From: Nocardioides plantarum
GTDB taxonomy: Bacteria; Actinomycetota; Actinomycetes; Propionibacteriales; Nocardioidaceae
Direction: 5' to 3'
NCBI RefSeq assembly: GCF_006346395.1
Contig: NZ_VDMS01000001.1
Span: forward strand, 1,116,001 to 1,180,000
DNA length: 64,000 nucleotides
Below, in pieces: positions 33,701 to 41,191 of the stretch; within the stretch, counting starts at the first letter, position 1; each line of letters begins with the position of its first letter. Made by a program: the position numbers and the translations under genes. The notes below the pieces were generated by a model, which made no database searches, was not told the origin of the DNA, and saw only the letters and a program-made list of their open reading frames with translations.

Positions 33701-34083
33701 GTGCCGGCGACCACGAGGTCGAGGACGCGCTGCGTCAGGCCCGGCTCGGCGACTGGCTCGACGCGCTGCCCGACGGCCTCGACACCTGGCTCGGCGAGGG
33801 GCACGCCCAGGTCTCTGGCGGCGAGCGCGCGCGGCTCGGCGTGGCACGCTCCCTGCTGGCCGGACAGCCGGTGCTGGTCCTCGACGAGCCCGCCGCACAC
33901 CTCGACCACGCGACCGCGGTCGAGCTCGCGCGCGAGCTGCTCACCGGACCGCGCACCCGCAGCGTCGTGTGGATCACCCACGCCGACGTCGGCCTCGACC
34001 TGGCCGATCGCGTCCTGGACCTGGGCCGGGTCACCCCTACCGACGCCGCCGACCGACCGTCACGTGGCACGGCCGGCACCTAG
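30733..34083 (+). CDS. cydDC: Fused CydDC ABC exporter for cytochrome bd assembly
   Basis: 1116 aa: CydD half (membrane part about 1-300, Walker A GPSGCGKST near 358, LSAGERARLALARV, LLDEPSAHLD) followed by CydC half (membrane part about 580-830, Walker A GPSGSGKST near 923, VSGGERARLGVARS, VLDEPAAHLD). In E. coli the two halves are separate genes; the complex exports glutathione/cysteine or handles haem and is needed to mature cytochrome bd. Fusions are known in streptomycetes. GTG at 30733 coupled to cydB (GTGA). Confidence 0.95.
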   Translation: MRPSDPRLRAQLAPARAPLAGVLGAGVLGSLLVIAQAWVVTGLVVAVVRGADLTVWGTATVAVLAGRAGAGWVGDVLAARAAALVGTALRRRLLLAATSRPEQAPTGEIAVLATRGVSAAEPYLTRYVPALVLACLLPPLTVVAIATQDLLSAVIVLATLPLVPVFGALVGLATRDRAARQWREMASLSGHFLDVVRGLPTLVAHRRARAQSVRIAEITERYRAASIQTLRVAFASSAVLELVATLSVALVAVTVGVRLASGGLGLHTALVVLLLAPEAYWPLRRVGAEFHAAAEGVATFERAHEIIAAADDAEGAAGDRDGALVVRHLGVTYPGRARPALHDLDAVIAARGVTLVTGPSGCGKSTLLAALAGLLSPSDGAVLRGGVEVAGPAWQSQVAWLPQRPHFVTGTVADNLRLGDPDADDDHLWAALRKVALEERVRALQGGLDTVLGEDGTTLSAGERARLALARVVVAARPWVLLDEPSAHLDDLTEQVIADTIVDLGRTSGVVVVAHRPALVALADHEVRLDHPGPPHAAKVQLQSTGSGGAGPRPLVRTTPADGSTVTTAPARPHFVVSTALGALASASGVALTATAGWLIVQASTRPAVLTLLVAIVGVRTFGLARPVLRYAERLRSHDGALRLLASRRVQVYDAIVPLTPARLGQQRGDVLTSIVDDVDSVVDRELRVHLPVRTDVAVAALATIISAALLPAAGRAVAVTCLIASVGAYWLARAGTRHAERDGVETRAALSAAVVDALHNRTELRMWQAMSAAVDHIAAISDRWGRGVRSAATWVGAGRVVVLVATAGGVVATAAMTRDAVLAGSLSGPMAALLVLVPLALADVALPLADAGALSVRTQAAEARLDRLERTAPAVRDTVTLPSPTTFDLDVHRVRAAWDRTSPMTQEVSLTLRAGDRIAVVGPSGSGKSTLAAVLLRFLDPGTGTVTLGGVPERDLALDDVRRLTGLVDDDPHIFATTLVENVRLARPGAGDHEVEDALRQARLGDWLDALPDGLDTWLGEGHAQVSGGERARLGVARSLLAGQPVLVLDEPAAHLDHATAVELARELLTGPRTRSVVWITHADVGLDLADRVLDLGRVTPTDAADRPSRGTAGT

Positions 34084-34271
34084 TGGCACGGGGCCGACGT
34101 TCTTGGACGCTTCGCGCACTGAGGGCACGCCAAGCCATCAAGAACTCCGGCGCCGCACCACGAGGGTCGCGAGCTCGATGTGCTGCCGCGTCGGGAGGGA
34201 CCTGAGGCCCGCGCGACGGGTGCCTTCCAGCGCCCCCGCTGAGCAGCGTCGTTGGCCCGTCCCTGCGGATC

Positions 34272-34285
34272 GGGACCTTGTCCTC
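34272..34285 (+). promoter_or_regulatory. Weak DevR-like site upstream of hsp20
   Basis: GGGACCTTGTCCTC. It has GGGAC and GTCC but with 3 nt rather than 4 between them. Centre about 70 nt before the GTG at 34348. The rest of 34084-34347 shows no gene; an imperfect GTTCTTGG/CAAGAAC repeat lies near its start. Confidence 0.35.
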
Positions 34286-34347
34286 TCCTGACGGGGCGCC
34301 GGCCGGCGTTGGCTGGCCGGAGGCAGCCGACGAGAGGAGGGACGGCA

Positions 34348-34707
34348 GTGAGCACCGTGGACCGTCGTGACACCCGGACGCTGGTCGACGACGTGGCGAA
34401 CTGGCTCTGCGGAACCACGAACGGTGGCCACCTGTGGGAGGTCGAGGAATGTCGCGATGGCGACCGGAACGTCGTCCGCGCCGAGCTGCCCGGGACCGAC
34501 CCCGGCCGGGACGTCGACGTGTCCGTGGGTCACGGGGTCCTGCGGCTGCGAGACCGACGACGTGGTGAGCAACGCGACCAGCGGCGCACCGGAGCCCACC
34601 ACGACAGCCTCGAGCGCCGGGGCCGCCTGCCCGAGGGATCTACGACCGACGAGGTCGACGCCGGGTACGCCGACGGGGCAGGGCCGCCGGCCCCAGGCGC
34701 ACCGTGA
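34348..34707 (+). CDS. Small heat-shock protein (Hsp20), shortened C-terminus
   Basis: 119 aa. The alpha-crystallin core is partly clear: VRAELPGTDPGRDVDVSVGHGVLRLRDRRR, then RLPEGSTTDEVDAGYADG. In a normal Hsp20 the last segment continues as G-V/I-L-x-V-x-V-P; here it reads GAGPPAPGAP and stops, and the middle strand (GAHHDSLERRG) departs from the usual F-x-Y-G-S-F. It may be a decaying copy or a frame-shifted end. Hsp20 (HspX) is a classic DosR target. GTG at 34348 with GAGGAGG upstream. It runs 68 nt into the gene on the other strand. Confidence 0.6.
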   Translation: MSTVDRRDTRTLVDDVANWLCGTTNGGHLWEVEECRDGDRNVVRAELPGTDPGRDVDVSVGHGVLRLRDRRRGEQRDQRRTGAHHDSLERRGRLPEGSTTDEVDAGYADGAGPPAPGAP

Positions 34708-35032
34708 CCACACCGGCGACCACGGAGACCCCGAGGATGCGGCTCCCCAGGTCGTCCGGGACGGCCTGCACGTGCTCGACCCCGTCTCCAGGGCACCACG
34801 CGGGGCACCCCTCCTCCGCCTCGACGATCCGGATCTCCCCGTGGCGCACGATCACCTCCACCTCGCCGCTGGCGGGAAGCGTGAAGGACAGGTCGCACGC
34901 ACCGCCACCACAGGGCGAAGCGGTGACGACGACATCGGTCCCGCCGGCGGCGTGCGCCAGCTCGCGCAACGCGGCGACGAACGCACCGAGCTCGGTGGGC
35001 ACGGGCGCGGAGGTGGGCGTCGATGAGCTCAT
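34640..35032 (-). CDS. Unknown protein with an Hsp20-like strand pattern
   Basis: 130 aa. ATG at 35032, GGGAGG 12 nt upstream. The middle SFTLPASGEVEVIVRHGEIRI and the end LGSRILGVSVVAGVVTVRLG recall the LPG-x-x-V-x-V-x-V-x-x-G-x-L-x-I and G-V-L-x-V-x-L parts of an alpha-crystallin domain, with two Cys pairs (CGGGACD, CPAWC) inserted. I cannot name it. It ends in the antisense of the hsp20 3' end. Confidence 0.5.
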   Translation of the reverse strand: MSSSTPTSAPVPTELGAFVAALRELAHAAGGTDVVVTASPCGGGACDLSFTLPASGEVEVIVRHGEIRIVEAEEGCPAWCPGDGVEHVQAVPDDLGSRILGVSVVAGVVTVRLGPAALPRRRTRRRPRRS

Positions 35033-35112
35033 GCCCCCATCGCACCTCCCGTCGGAGGGTCCGTGCCACCGGCAATAGTCCCGCGGTGCCGAGCGGGGAG
35101 TGCCGTCGACGG

Positions 35113-35148
35113 GGGCACAAGGTCCTGGACCGCCGGGGTCACGGTCCC
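35113..35148 (+). promoter_or_regulatory. Tandem DevR-like boxes upstream of a Usp gene
   Basis: GGGCACAAGGTCCT (35113-35126) and GGGGTCACGGTCCC (35135-35148), 22 nt centre to centre, which is two helical turns and the spacing of paired DevR sites in mycobacteria. The second lies 73 nt before the ATG at 35215. Confidence 0.5.
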
Positions 35149-35214
35149 TCCCGCTCGGTCGGCCCGTCGAGGAGCCTGGGTGCGTCGACAGCGATCCAGG
35201 AGGGACCCCCGAGG

Positions 35215-36087
35215 ATGGTCGAGCTGATGGAACCCCACCTCGTCGTCGCGGTCGACGGGACCTGCCGCAGCGCCGGAGCGATCCGCTACGGCGTCCGCGA
35301 GGCGGGCGTCCGAGGCCTGTCCCTGCACGTGCTGCACGTGAGCCCCGGCGCCCTCCCGGTCTCGCCGGTCCTCCCCTTCGTCCGCGTCGACGTCGAGGCG
35401 ACAGGTCAGGAGATCGTCGCCGCCGCTGCCGGCATCGCCCGCGCGCTCGATCCCGACCTCGAGGTCGTGGAGGAACTGGTCGTCGGCGCTCGCATCGCCG
35501 AGATCGTCCTCCGCACCGCCCACGCCGACCTCGTGGTGCTCGGTCGCGAGACCCGTCACGGCCTCGACCGCATCCTCACCGGGGCCACGGTCGCGTCGGT
35601 CGCGTCACGGGTGCGCTGCCCGCTCTCGGTCGTCCCGTCCGAGTGGACCTCGAGCCGCTCACTCGGGCGCGTCGTCGTGGGGGTGGAGTCCATCGACGAC
35701 GCACCACCCCTCCTCGGCGTCGCCCTCGACGAGGCACGCCGGCGAGACGCCTCGGTCTCAGTGCTCCACGCCTGGGGCCTGCCCGACGCCTACCGCGAGG
35801 TCTTCACCGGGCAGCTCCACGACGTCGCGTGGACGGCCGAGGCTGCCAGGAGTCTCGAGGCGCTCGTGAAGTCCGCCCGCAAGACCCACCCGGACGTCCT
35901 GGTCGAGGTGCGGGTCGTGCACGACCAACCGGCACGGGCACTCGTGCGCGCCTCGACGGAGGCGGACGTCGTCCTCGTCCTGCGCCACGTCCCGCGCCGA
36001 GTCCCCGGCCCCCACCTGGGGTCGACCGCACGCGCGGTGCTCGGCTCGGCGGCCTCGGTGGTCGAGGTCGTGCCGGCGCCCACCTGA
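35215..36087 (+). CDS. Universal stress protein, two Usp domains
   Basis: 290 aa. EPHLVVAVDGTCRSAGAI starts domain 1, RVVVGVESIDDAPPLL domain 2. ATP loops are replaced by GRETRHGLDRILTGAT and by RHVPRRVPGPHLGSTARAVL. ATG at 35215 (or the in-frame ATG 35227); AGGAGG lies 11 nt upstream. Divergent from the unknown gene at 34640. Confidence 0.86.
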   Translation: MVELMEPHLVVAVDGTCRSAGAIRYGVREAGVRGLSLHVLHVSPGALPVSPVLPFVRVDVEATGQEIVAAAAGIARALDPDLEVVEELVVGARIAEIVLRTAHADLVVLGRETRHGLDRILTGATVASVASRVRCPLSVVPSEWTSSRSLGRVVVGVESIDDAPPLLGVALDEARRRDASVSVLHAWGLPDAYREVFTGQLHDVAWTAEAARSLEALVKSARKTHPDVLVEVRVVHDQPARALVRASTEADVVLVLRHVPRRVPGPHLGSTARAVLGSAASVVEVVPAPT

Positions 36088-36197
36088 GTCGTCGCCAGCC
36101 GGACCGGCCGCTCCCCCCAGCCCTCCCGGTAGGCGGACGCGGCGCGGCCCCGCAGCCCCACCGGCGCCCGGGGGGTGGGCCGCCCACCGTGCCGATC

Positions 36198-36211
36198 GGG
36201 CCCAAGGTCCC
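36198..36211 (+). promoter_or_regulatory. DevR-like box upstream of two Usp genes
   Basis: GGGCCCAAGGTCCC. Centre 65 nt before the ATG at 36270. Confidence 0.6.
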
Positions 36212-36269
36212 ACGATGGACGGGTCCGTAGCCCGTGTCCCGGTTCGCTGTCCCGCAGGAGGGTGGCGCC

Positions 36270-37145
36270 ATGAGGATCATCGAAGCGCCGCACGGCACCG
36301 TCGTCGTCGGCATCGACGGATCGACGGCCAGCACCCGGGCCGCCGACTGGGCGGCCGACCTGGCCCAGCGCGACGGACGAGCCCTCACCCTGGCCCACTC
36401 CTCCGACCCGTTCACCTTCGAGGAGGGCGGCGTGTGGTCGGGCTGGGGCGACTGGCACGAGCTGCAACGTCGCTCCCGGGCCGAGTACGGCGTGGCTCTC
36501 ACCACCGCCGTGGACCGGGTCACCGAGCGCTACCCCGGCGTGGTCGTGCACGTCGTCGAGGACTACATCGACCCACGCCTCGCACTGACCCAGCTCTCGG
36601 AGCACGCCCACCTGCTGGTGGTCGGGTCCCACGGGCGCGGTCCCCTCGCCAGCGCGCTCCTCGGCAGCGTCAGCGCGGCCGTCGCCCGCACCGCACACTG
36701 CCCCACCGCCGTGCTCAGACAGCACCCGTCGGGCAGCGACCGCGTCGGGGTCGTCGTCGTGATCGATCGCGAGCATCCCTCGACCGCCGCCGTCGAGCTC
36801 GCCTTCCGGCACGCGTCCACGACTCAGCGGCCGCTGCGCGCCGTGCTGTGCCACGACGAGCACGAACACCCGCGGCAGCACCCCGACGCCGCACAGCTCC
36901 GGCTCGAGCTGAGCGAGCTGTGCGCCGGTCTCGGGGAGAAGTTCCCGGACGTCCGCGTCACCCACGAGGTGGAGCGCGGCCCGCTCGCCGACGTGCTCGT
37001 CGGCGCCACGGTGACCTCGGACGTCGTGTTCATGGACCGGGGCCCGCACCGCCCGCTCGACCGCCTGGCCCGCAGTGGTCTCGCGACCACGGTCCTCGAG
37101 CACGCTCGGGGCCCGGTCGTCGTCGTACCCGAGAGAAGGAGCTGA
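36270..37145 (+). CDS. Universal stress protein, two Usp domains, ATP motif intact in the first
   Basis: 291 aa. GTVVVGIDGSTASTRAADWAADLA starts domain 1, which keeps GSHGRGPLASALLGS; domain 2 (GVVVVIDREHPSTAAVELAF) ends GPVVVVPERRS. Close in build to the gene at 22170. ATG at 36270 with AGGAGGG upstream (an in-frame ATG at 36234 lacks one). Confidence 0.88.
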   Translation: MRIIEAPHGTVVVGIDGSTASTRAADWAADLAQRDGRALTLAHSSDPFTFEEGGVWSGWGDWHELQRRSRAEYGVALTTAVDRVTERYPGVVVHVVEDYIDPRLALTQLSEHAHLLVVGSHGRGPLASALLGSVSAAVARTAHCPTAVLRQHPSGSDRVGVVVVIDREHPSTAAVELAFRHASTTQRPLRAVLCHDEHEHPRQHPDAAQLRLELSELCAGLGEKFPDVRVTHEVERGPLADVLVGATVTSDVVFMDRGPHRPLDRLARSGLATTVLEHARGPVVVVPERRS

Positions 37146-37146
37146 C

Positions 37147-38865
37147 ATGGACGAGCACGTCGCCGACCACCCGGACACCATCGTCTGTGCCGTCGGGTAC
37201 GACGGCTCCCCGGCCGCCGTCGATGTCGCCGCCGACGAGGCGGTACGACGAGGGCTGCGGCTCCACCTCGTCCACGTCGCCCCGAAGGCGGACGGAGCCC
37301 TGACCGACACCGTGCTCGACGGCGCCGTCGCACAAGCCCGCGCCCGGCACCACGACCTGGTCCTCACGCGCGACCCCATCAACCGGACCTGGGTGGCCGC
37401 CGGTCTGGCGGACGCCGGTCGTGACGCCGCGTACGTCGTCATCGAGCGCACCCACCGCCACCGCCTGTCGCGGTTGCTGTCCGGCTCGACCGCCGACGGC
37501 ATCGCCTTCAAGGTCGCCGCGCCCGTCCTGAGCGTGCCGCACGGCTGGGCCCCGGACCCGTCGTCCCCCGCCGTCGTCACCGTGGCGGTCCAGGACGTCG
37601 CGGAGCTGCCGGACCTCGTGGGCCTGGCCGCCGCCGAGGCCCGCGCCCGAGGTGCCGACCTCGTCGTGCTCCACGCGGCCTCGGCCTCCTTCGGCCACGA
37701 CGAGGCCCAGGTCGACGCGCACCGTGACTGGATCGACCGCGCTCACCTCCTGCTCGACACCCCGATCCGCGCTGCGACGGAGCCCTACCCCGACCTCGAG
37801 GTGCGCCTCGACGTCGTTCTCGATCGCCCGGCCGACGTCGTTGTGCGCGCCTCGACCGGCTCGACCCTGCTGGTCGTCGGACGCCGGCACCACGAGCACG
37901 CCTGGGGAACCCACCTCGGACCGGTCGTCAGACGGGTGCTCCTCGACGCCGTCTGTCCCGTTCTGCTCCCGCCCGACAAGCGGACCGGGACCACCGCGCC
38001 GCAACCCTTCGTAGGACACGAGCGGGATCACCAGCCCATCGCGGACGACGTCGTGGTTGCCGTCGGTGAGGACCAGGCGGACGGCTCCCTCCGGTATGCG
38101 ATCGGGGAGGCCGACGCTCGCGGCGTGGGGTTGCACCTGGTGCACGTCGTGGAGATGCCCGCCGTCGACGGGGTGCCCCTGGCCGAGGTGTGGCACGACG
38201 CGGAGGCCCACGGCAGGATGCTGCTGAAGCGTGCTGCCGACACGGCCCGGACCGTGGGCGGACCGCACCTCCGAGTGACCCACCACCTGGTCGAGGGCGG
38301 CCCCGTGGTCCGAGGTCTCGTGGCAGAGGGCCGACACGCGAGTGCGATCGTCGTGCAGCACCGCCGACTCGGTCGCGCCCGCCGCCTGGTCACGCGCTCG
38401 GTCACCAGCGCGCTGGCCGCCCGCACCGACGTACCCGTCATCGCGGTCCCCGCCGAGTGGACGTCGAAGGACGGACGGCCCGGATACGTCGTCGTCGGTC
38501 TCCAGGACCCGGACGAGGCCTCCACGGTGCTGACCGTCGCCCTCGAGGAGGCGACCCGGCGAGCGATGCCCGTGCGGGTGGCGCACGCGGCGTCCCTCTC
38601 GCCCACGGAGCAGAGACGGTTCCTCGGCAGGGTCGAGGAGGTCCACCGCCGCTACCCCGCTGTCACGGTGCACCACGTCGTGAAGGACCTGGACCCCGTC
38701 GACCTCCTGGTCGCCGCCACGAGGTCGGCCGAGCTGGTCGTCATCGGCCGCCGCCACAGCACGTTGTCCCGACGCTCGCACCTCGGGCCCGTGGCGCGCG
38801 GGTTGCTGGAGCGGTCGACCGTGCCCGTGATGCTCGCGCCCCCGCCCGTCTCCGCGCCGGACTGA
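37147..38865 (+). CDS. Universal stress protein with four tandem Usp domains
   Basis: 572 aa. Domain 1 about 11-145 (TIVCAVGYDGSPAAVDVA ... APVLSVPHGW), domain 2 about 145-280 (AVVTVAVQDVAELPDLV ... CPVLLPPD), domain 3 about 298-440 (DDVVVAVGEDQADGSLRY ... VPVIAVPAEW), domain 4 about 445-570 (GYVVVGLQDPDEASTVL ... VPVMLAPPP). All four lack the ATP motif; domains 2 and 4 have GRRH-x-(6-7)-HLGPVxR. Two Usp domains are usual, four in one chain are not. ATG at 37147, 1 nt after the upstream stop with GGAG before it, so co-expressed. Confidence 0.87.
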   Translation: MDEHVADHPDTIVCAVGYDGSPAAVDVAADEAVRRGLRLHLVHVAPKADGALTDTVLDGAVAQARARHHDLVLTRDPINRTWVAAGLADAGRDAAYVVIERTHRHRLSRLLSGSTADGIAFKVAAPVLSVPHGWAPDPSSPAVVTVAVQDVAELPDLVGLAAAEARARGADLVVLHAASASFGHDEAQVDAHRDWIDRAHLLLDTPIRAATEPYPDLEVRLDVVLDRPADVVVRASTGSTLLVVGRRHHEHAWGTHLGPVVRRVLLDAVCPVLLPPDKRTGTTAPQPFVGHERDHQPIADDVVVAVGEDQADGSLRYAIGEADARGVGLHLVHVVEMPAVDGVPLAEVWHDAEAHGRMLLKRAADTARTVGGPHLRVTHHLVEGGPVVRGLVAEGRHASAIVVQHRRLGRARRLVTRSVTSALAARTDVPVIAVPAEWTSKDGRPGYVVVGLQDPDEASTVLTVALEEATRRAMPVRVAHAASLSPTEQRRFLGRVEEVHRRYPAVTVHHVVKDLDPVDLLVAATRSAELVVIGRRHSTLSRRSHLGPVARGLLERSTVPVMLAPPPVSAPD

Positions 38866-38967
38866 CCATGTCCGCGGACACGCCTCCACGAGCCGACGAC
38901 CCCGGGCTCGTCGAGCGCCAGGGATGCCTGGTCGCCGAGCCGTCCCTTCCGTCGAGAGGAGTGCGTC

Positions 38968-39015
38968 ATGGGCAGCACGCCGTCCCCGTCCCGCGAGAGG
39001 TGGGCCACCTCATGA
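38968..39015 (+). CDS. 15-codon leader ORF before the kinase gene
   Basis: ATG GGC AGC ... TGA encodes MGSTPSPSRERWATS. AGGAG lies 6-7 nt upstream of its ATG. Its TGA overlaps the ATG at 39012 (ATGA). Its better ribosome site suggests that ribosomes load here and restart on the kinase. Confidence 0.4.
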   Translation: MGSTPSPSRERWATS

Positions 39016-40589
39016 CGCTCGGGTCGACGAAGCACGTGCAGGAGTACCCCACGAGTCCCCACGACCCGCAGCTCCACGTCACGCACTCCGGTCTCGTCCT
39101 GCTCAACGGCAGCCGGGCCTACAAGTTCAAGCGCGACGTGAACCTCGGGTTCCTGGACTTCAGCACCGTCGAGGCCCGCCGGGACGCGCTCGTACGGGAG
39201 CTCCGGCTCAACCAGCGACTCGCCCCCGACGTCTACCTCGGGCTCGGATCCCTCGAGGCCGGGACGGCCGCGCAGCCCGAGCCGTGCCTGGTGATGCGGC
39301 GCCTGCCGGACGACCGTCGCCTGACCGCCGTGCTGACGGCGCGGCCGACCGACCCCGACCGGTCGCTCGCCGTGCTCGACGCCGTCGCCCGCCAGGTCGC
39401 CCGCTTCCATGCGAGCGCGCGCCGTGGCGCCGACGTCGACCGCGACGGGCGCCGGGACGCGCTGCGTCACCGGTGGCGTGACAACCTCGCGTCGGTCGAG
39501 TCGTCGACCGGGACACTTCTCGACCACGGTGTCGTGCAGGAGGTCGCCGATCTGGTCGACGAGTACCTCACCGGCCGGGAGGCTCTGTTCGACGACAGGA
39601 TCGCGGGTGGCCACATCGTCGACGGGCACGGCGACCTGATCGCCCAGGACGTGTTCTGCCTCGACGACGGGCCTCGCATCCTCGACTGCCTCGACTTCGA
39701 CGACCGCCTGCGCCACGTCGACGTGCTCGACGACGTCGCGTTCCTCGCCATGGACGTGGAGCGTCTGGACTCCCCCGCGCTCGCCGAGCACCTGTGGACC
39801 CGCTACCTCGAGCTGACCGGGGACCCCGCACCGCCGTCCCTGAGGCATCACTACGTGGCCTACCGGGCCTTCGTGCGCGCCAAGGTCGGATGCCTCTCCG
39901 GCGCAGCCCACGACCGCCATCACGGCCACCTCAGCTCGCCGGAGGAGCACGCCGTGATGGCGTTGCGACACCTCCGCACGGCCCGGGTGCGGCTGGTCCT
40001 GTGCGGCGGCGGGCCCGGCACCGGCAAGACGACGCTGTCCGGTGCGCTCGCCGATCGCCTCGGTTGGGTGGTCGTGTCGAGCGACCGGGTGCGCAAGGAG
40101 CTCGCCGGCGTCGACCCCGAGAGCGATGCCTCGGCGCCCTACGGGGCCGGCATCTACACCCCCGGATGGACCGAGCGCACCTATCGCGAGATGGTGCGGC
40201 GCGCCGAGCTGCTCCTGCAACGGGGCGAGTCGGTCGTCCTGGACGCGACGTGGAGTGCCGCCGAGCACCGGCTGCTCGCGTCGCACGCTGCTGCGCGTTG
40301 CTCGGTGCCCCTCGTCGAGCTGGAGTGCCGACTGACCGACAGCGAGGTGGCGGACCGCATCGCCACGCGGGGTGTCGCTCGGACGAGCGGGGGCACTCGG
40401 ACGATGTCGGACGCCGACAGTGCCGTCGCGGACCGGGTGCGTGCCACGAGCGATCGATGGCACTCGGCCCACGGGGTCGACACGAGTCGCCCCGTGGCCA
40501 CGACCGTCGACGAGCTCGTCGCGACCTTCAGCTGGGGAAGCACCGTCCCGGCCCGAGCGCGGCCGCGCCCCCAGATGGCACCGGACTGA
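39012..40589 (+). CDS. Fused APH-like and P-loop kinase (Rv2004c type)
   Basis: 525 aa. N-terminal aminoglycoside-phosphotransferase-like lobe with the catalytic HGDLIAQDVFC (about 206-216) and ILDCLDFDD (metal site, about 229-237); C-terminal AAA/zeta-toxin-like P-loop with GGGPGTGKTTLSG (about 331-343), VSSDRVRKEL and VVLDATWS. The same fusion is M. tuberculosis Rv2004c, a DosR-regulon gene of unknown substrate. Start uncertain: ATG 39012 (coupled to the leader ORF) or ATG 38868, two nt after the upstream Usp stop, which adds 48 poorly structured residues. Confidence 0.85.
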   Translation: MTLGSTKHVQEYPTSPHDPQLHVTHSGLVLLNGSRAYKFKRDVNLGFLDFSTVEARRDALVRELRLNQRLAPDVYLGLGSLEAGTAAQPEPCLVMRRLPDDRRLTAVLTARPTDPDRSLAVLDAVARQVARFHASARRGADVDRDGRRDALRHRWRDNLASVESSTGTLLDHGVVQEVADLVDEYLTGREALFDDRIAGGHIVDGHGDLIAQDVFCLDDGPRILDCLDFDDRLRHVDVLDDVAFLAMDVERLDSPALAEHLWTRYLELTGDPAPPSLRHHYVAYRAFVRAKVGCLSGAAHDRHHGHLSSPEEHAVMALRHLRTARVRLVLCGGGPGTGKTTLSGALADRLGWVVVSSDRVRKELAGVDPESDASAPYGAGIYTPGWTERTYREMVRRAELLLQRGESVVLDATWSAAEHRLLASHAAARCSVPLVELECRLTDSEVADRIATRGVARTSGGTRTMSDADSAVADRVRATSDRWHSAHGVDTSRPVATTVDELVATFSWGSTVPARARPRPQMAPD

Positions 40590-40671
40590 ACGCCCCGCAC
40601 CGAGCCAGGACCTCTCGGCGACCCGCAGTCGGCGCTGGCACCCCGAGGGGGCAAGCCGGTCACCCCACGTC

Positions 40672-40685
40672 AGGACCTTGGTCTC
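40672..40685 (+). promoter_or_regulatory. DevR-like box upstream of the 87-aa gene
   Basis: AGGACCTTGGTCTC, centre 79 nt before the ATG at 40758. The rest of 40590-40757 has no gene. Confidence 0.5.
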
Positions 40686-40757
40686 TGGGCCGCGCTTCGC
40701 CGGGCTCGCAGGATCGAAGGACAGAAGGCACGCAACCTCTCACTCCGAGGAGGAGCG

Positions 40758-41021
40758 ATGACCCAGCTCACCGACGAGCGACGGCGCGTCCGGGACCTCG
40801 CCGAGACCCTGGCCCTGGAGTACGGCGGCGCGCTCCCGCCCGGGCAGGTGCTCGCGGTGGTGTTCCGCTCGAACCACGCGCTCGGCCCCGACTTCGATCT
40901 GACCCTGGCCCAACGCCTGGGGACGTGCGAGAGCATCGCCCGGCGGCAGCTGACAGCCCGGCTCGCGGCCCTCCAAGCCACGCCCACGTGCGCCGATCGT
41001 GCCGTCGCGCGCCACCCCTGA
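40758..41021 (+). CDS. Small helical protein (possible three-helix-bundle family)
   Basis: 87 aa. Mostly helix: RVRDLAETLALEYGGALPPGQVLAVVFRSNHALGPDFDLTLAQRL and CESIARRQLTARLAAL. This is like the small 'three-helix bundle dimerization' proteins often found in Usp/DevR loci, but the match is from memory and weak. No membrane or signal segment. ATG 40758 with AGGAGG upstream. Confidence 0.75.
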   Translation: MTQLTDERRRVRDLAETLALEYGGALPPGQVLAVVFRSNHALGPDFDLTLAQRLGTCESIARRQLTARLAALQATPTCADRAVARHP

Positions 41022-41191
41022 TCCGGACCCCACGGGTCAGGCGGGTTGGGCAGGCCCGTCCACCACCTCCTCTCGGCGGCCATCGGCAGGACCCCGGGAA
41101 GTCGTCGCGCGAGGCGGGAGACCCGGATCCCCTGCGGGAGGGGCACCGGACACCTCGTCGGGCGGCTCCGCACCTGTGCCACGATGCACCG

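Noticed and set aside
34084..34347. A gene between cydDC and hsp20
   Set aside because: No frame with a credible start, codon bias or motif.
38921..38936. GGGATGCCTGGTCGCC as a DevR box before the kinase leader
   Set aside because: Only GGGA and GGTC fit; two or more core changes.
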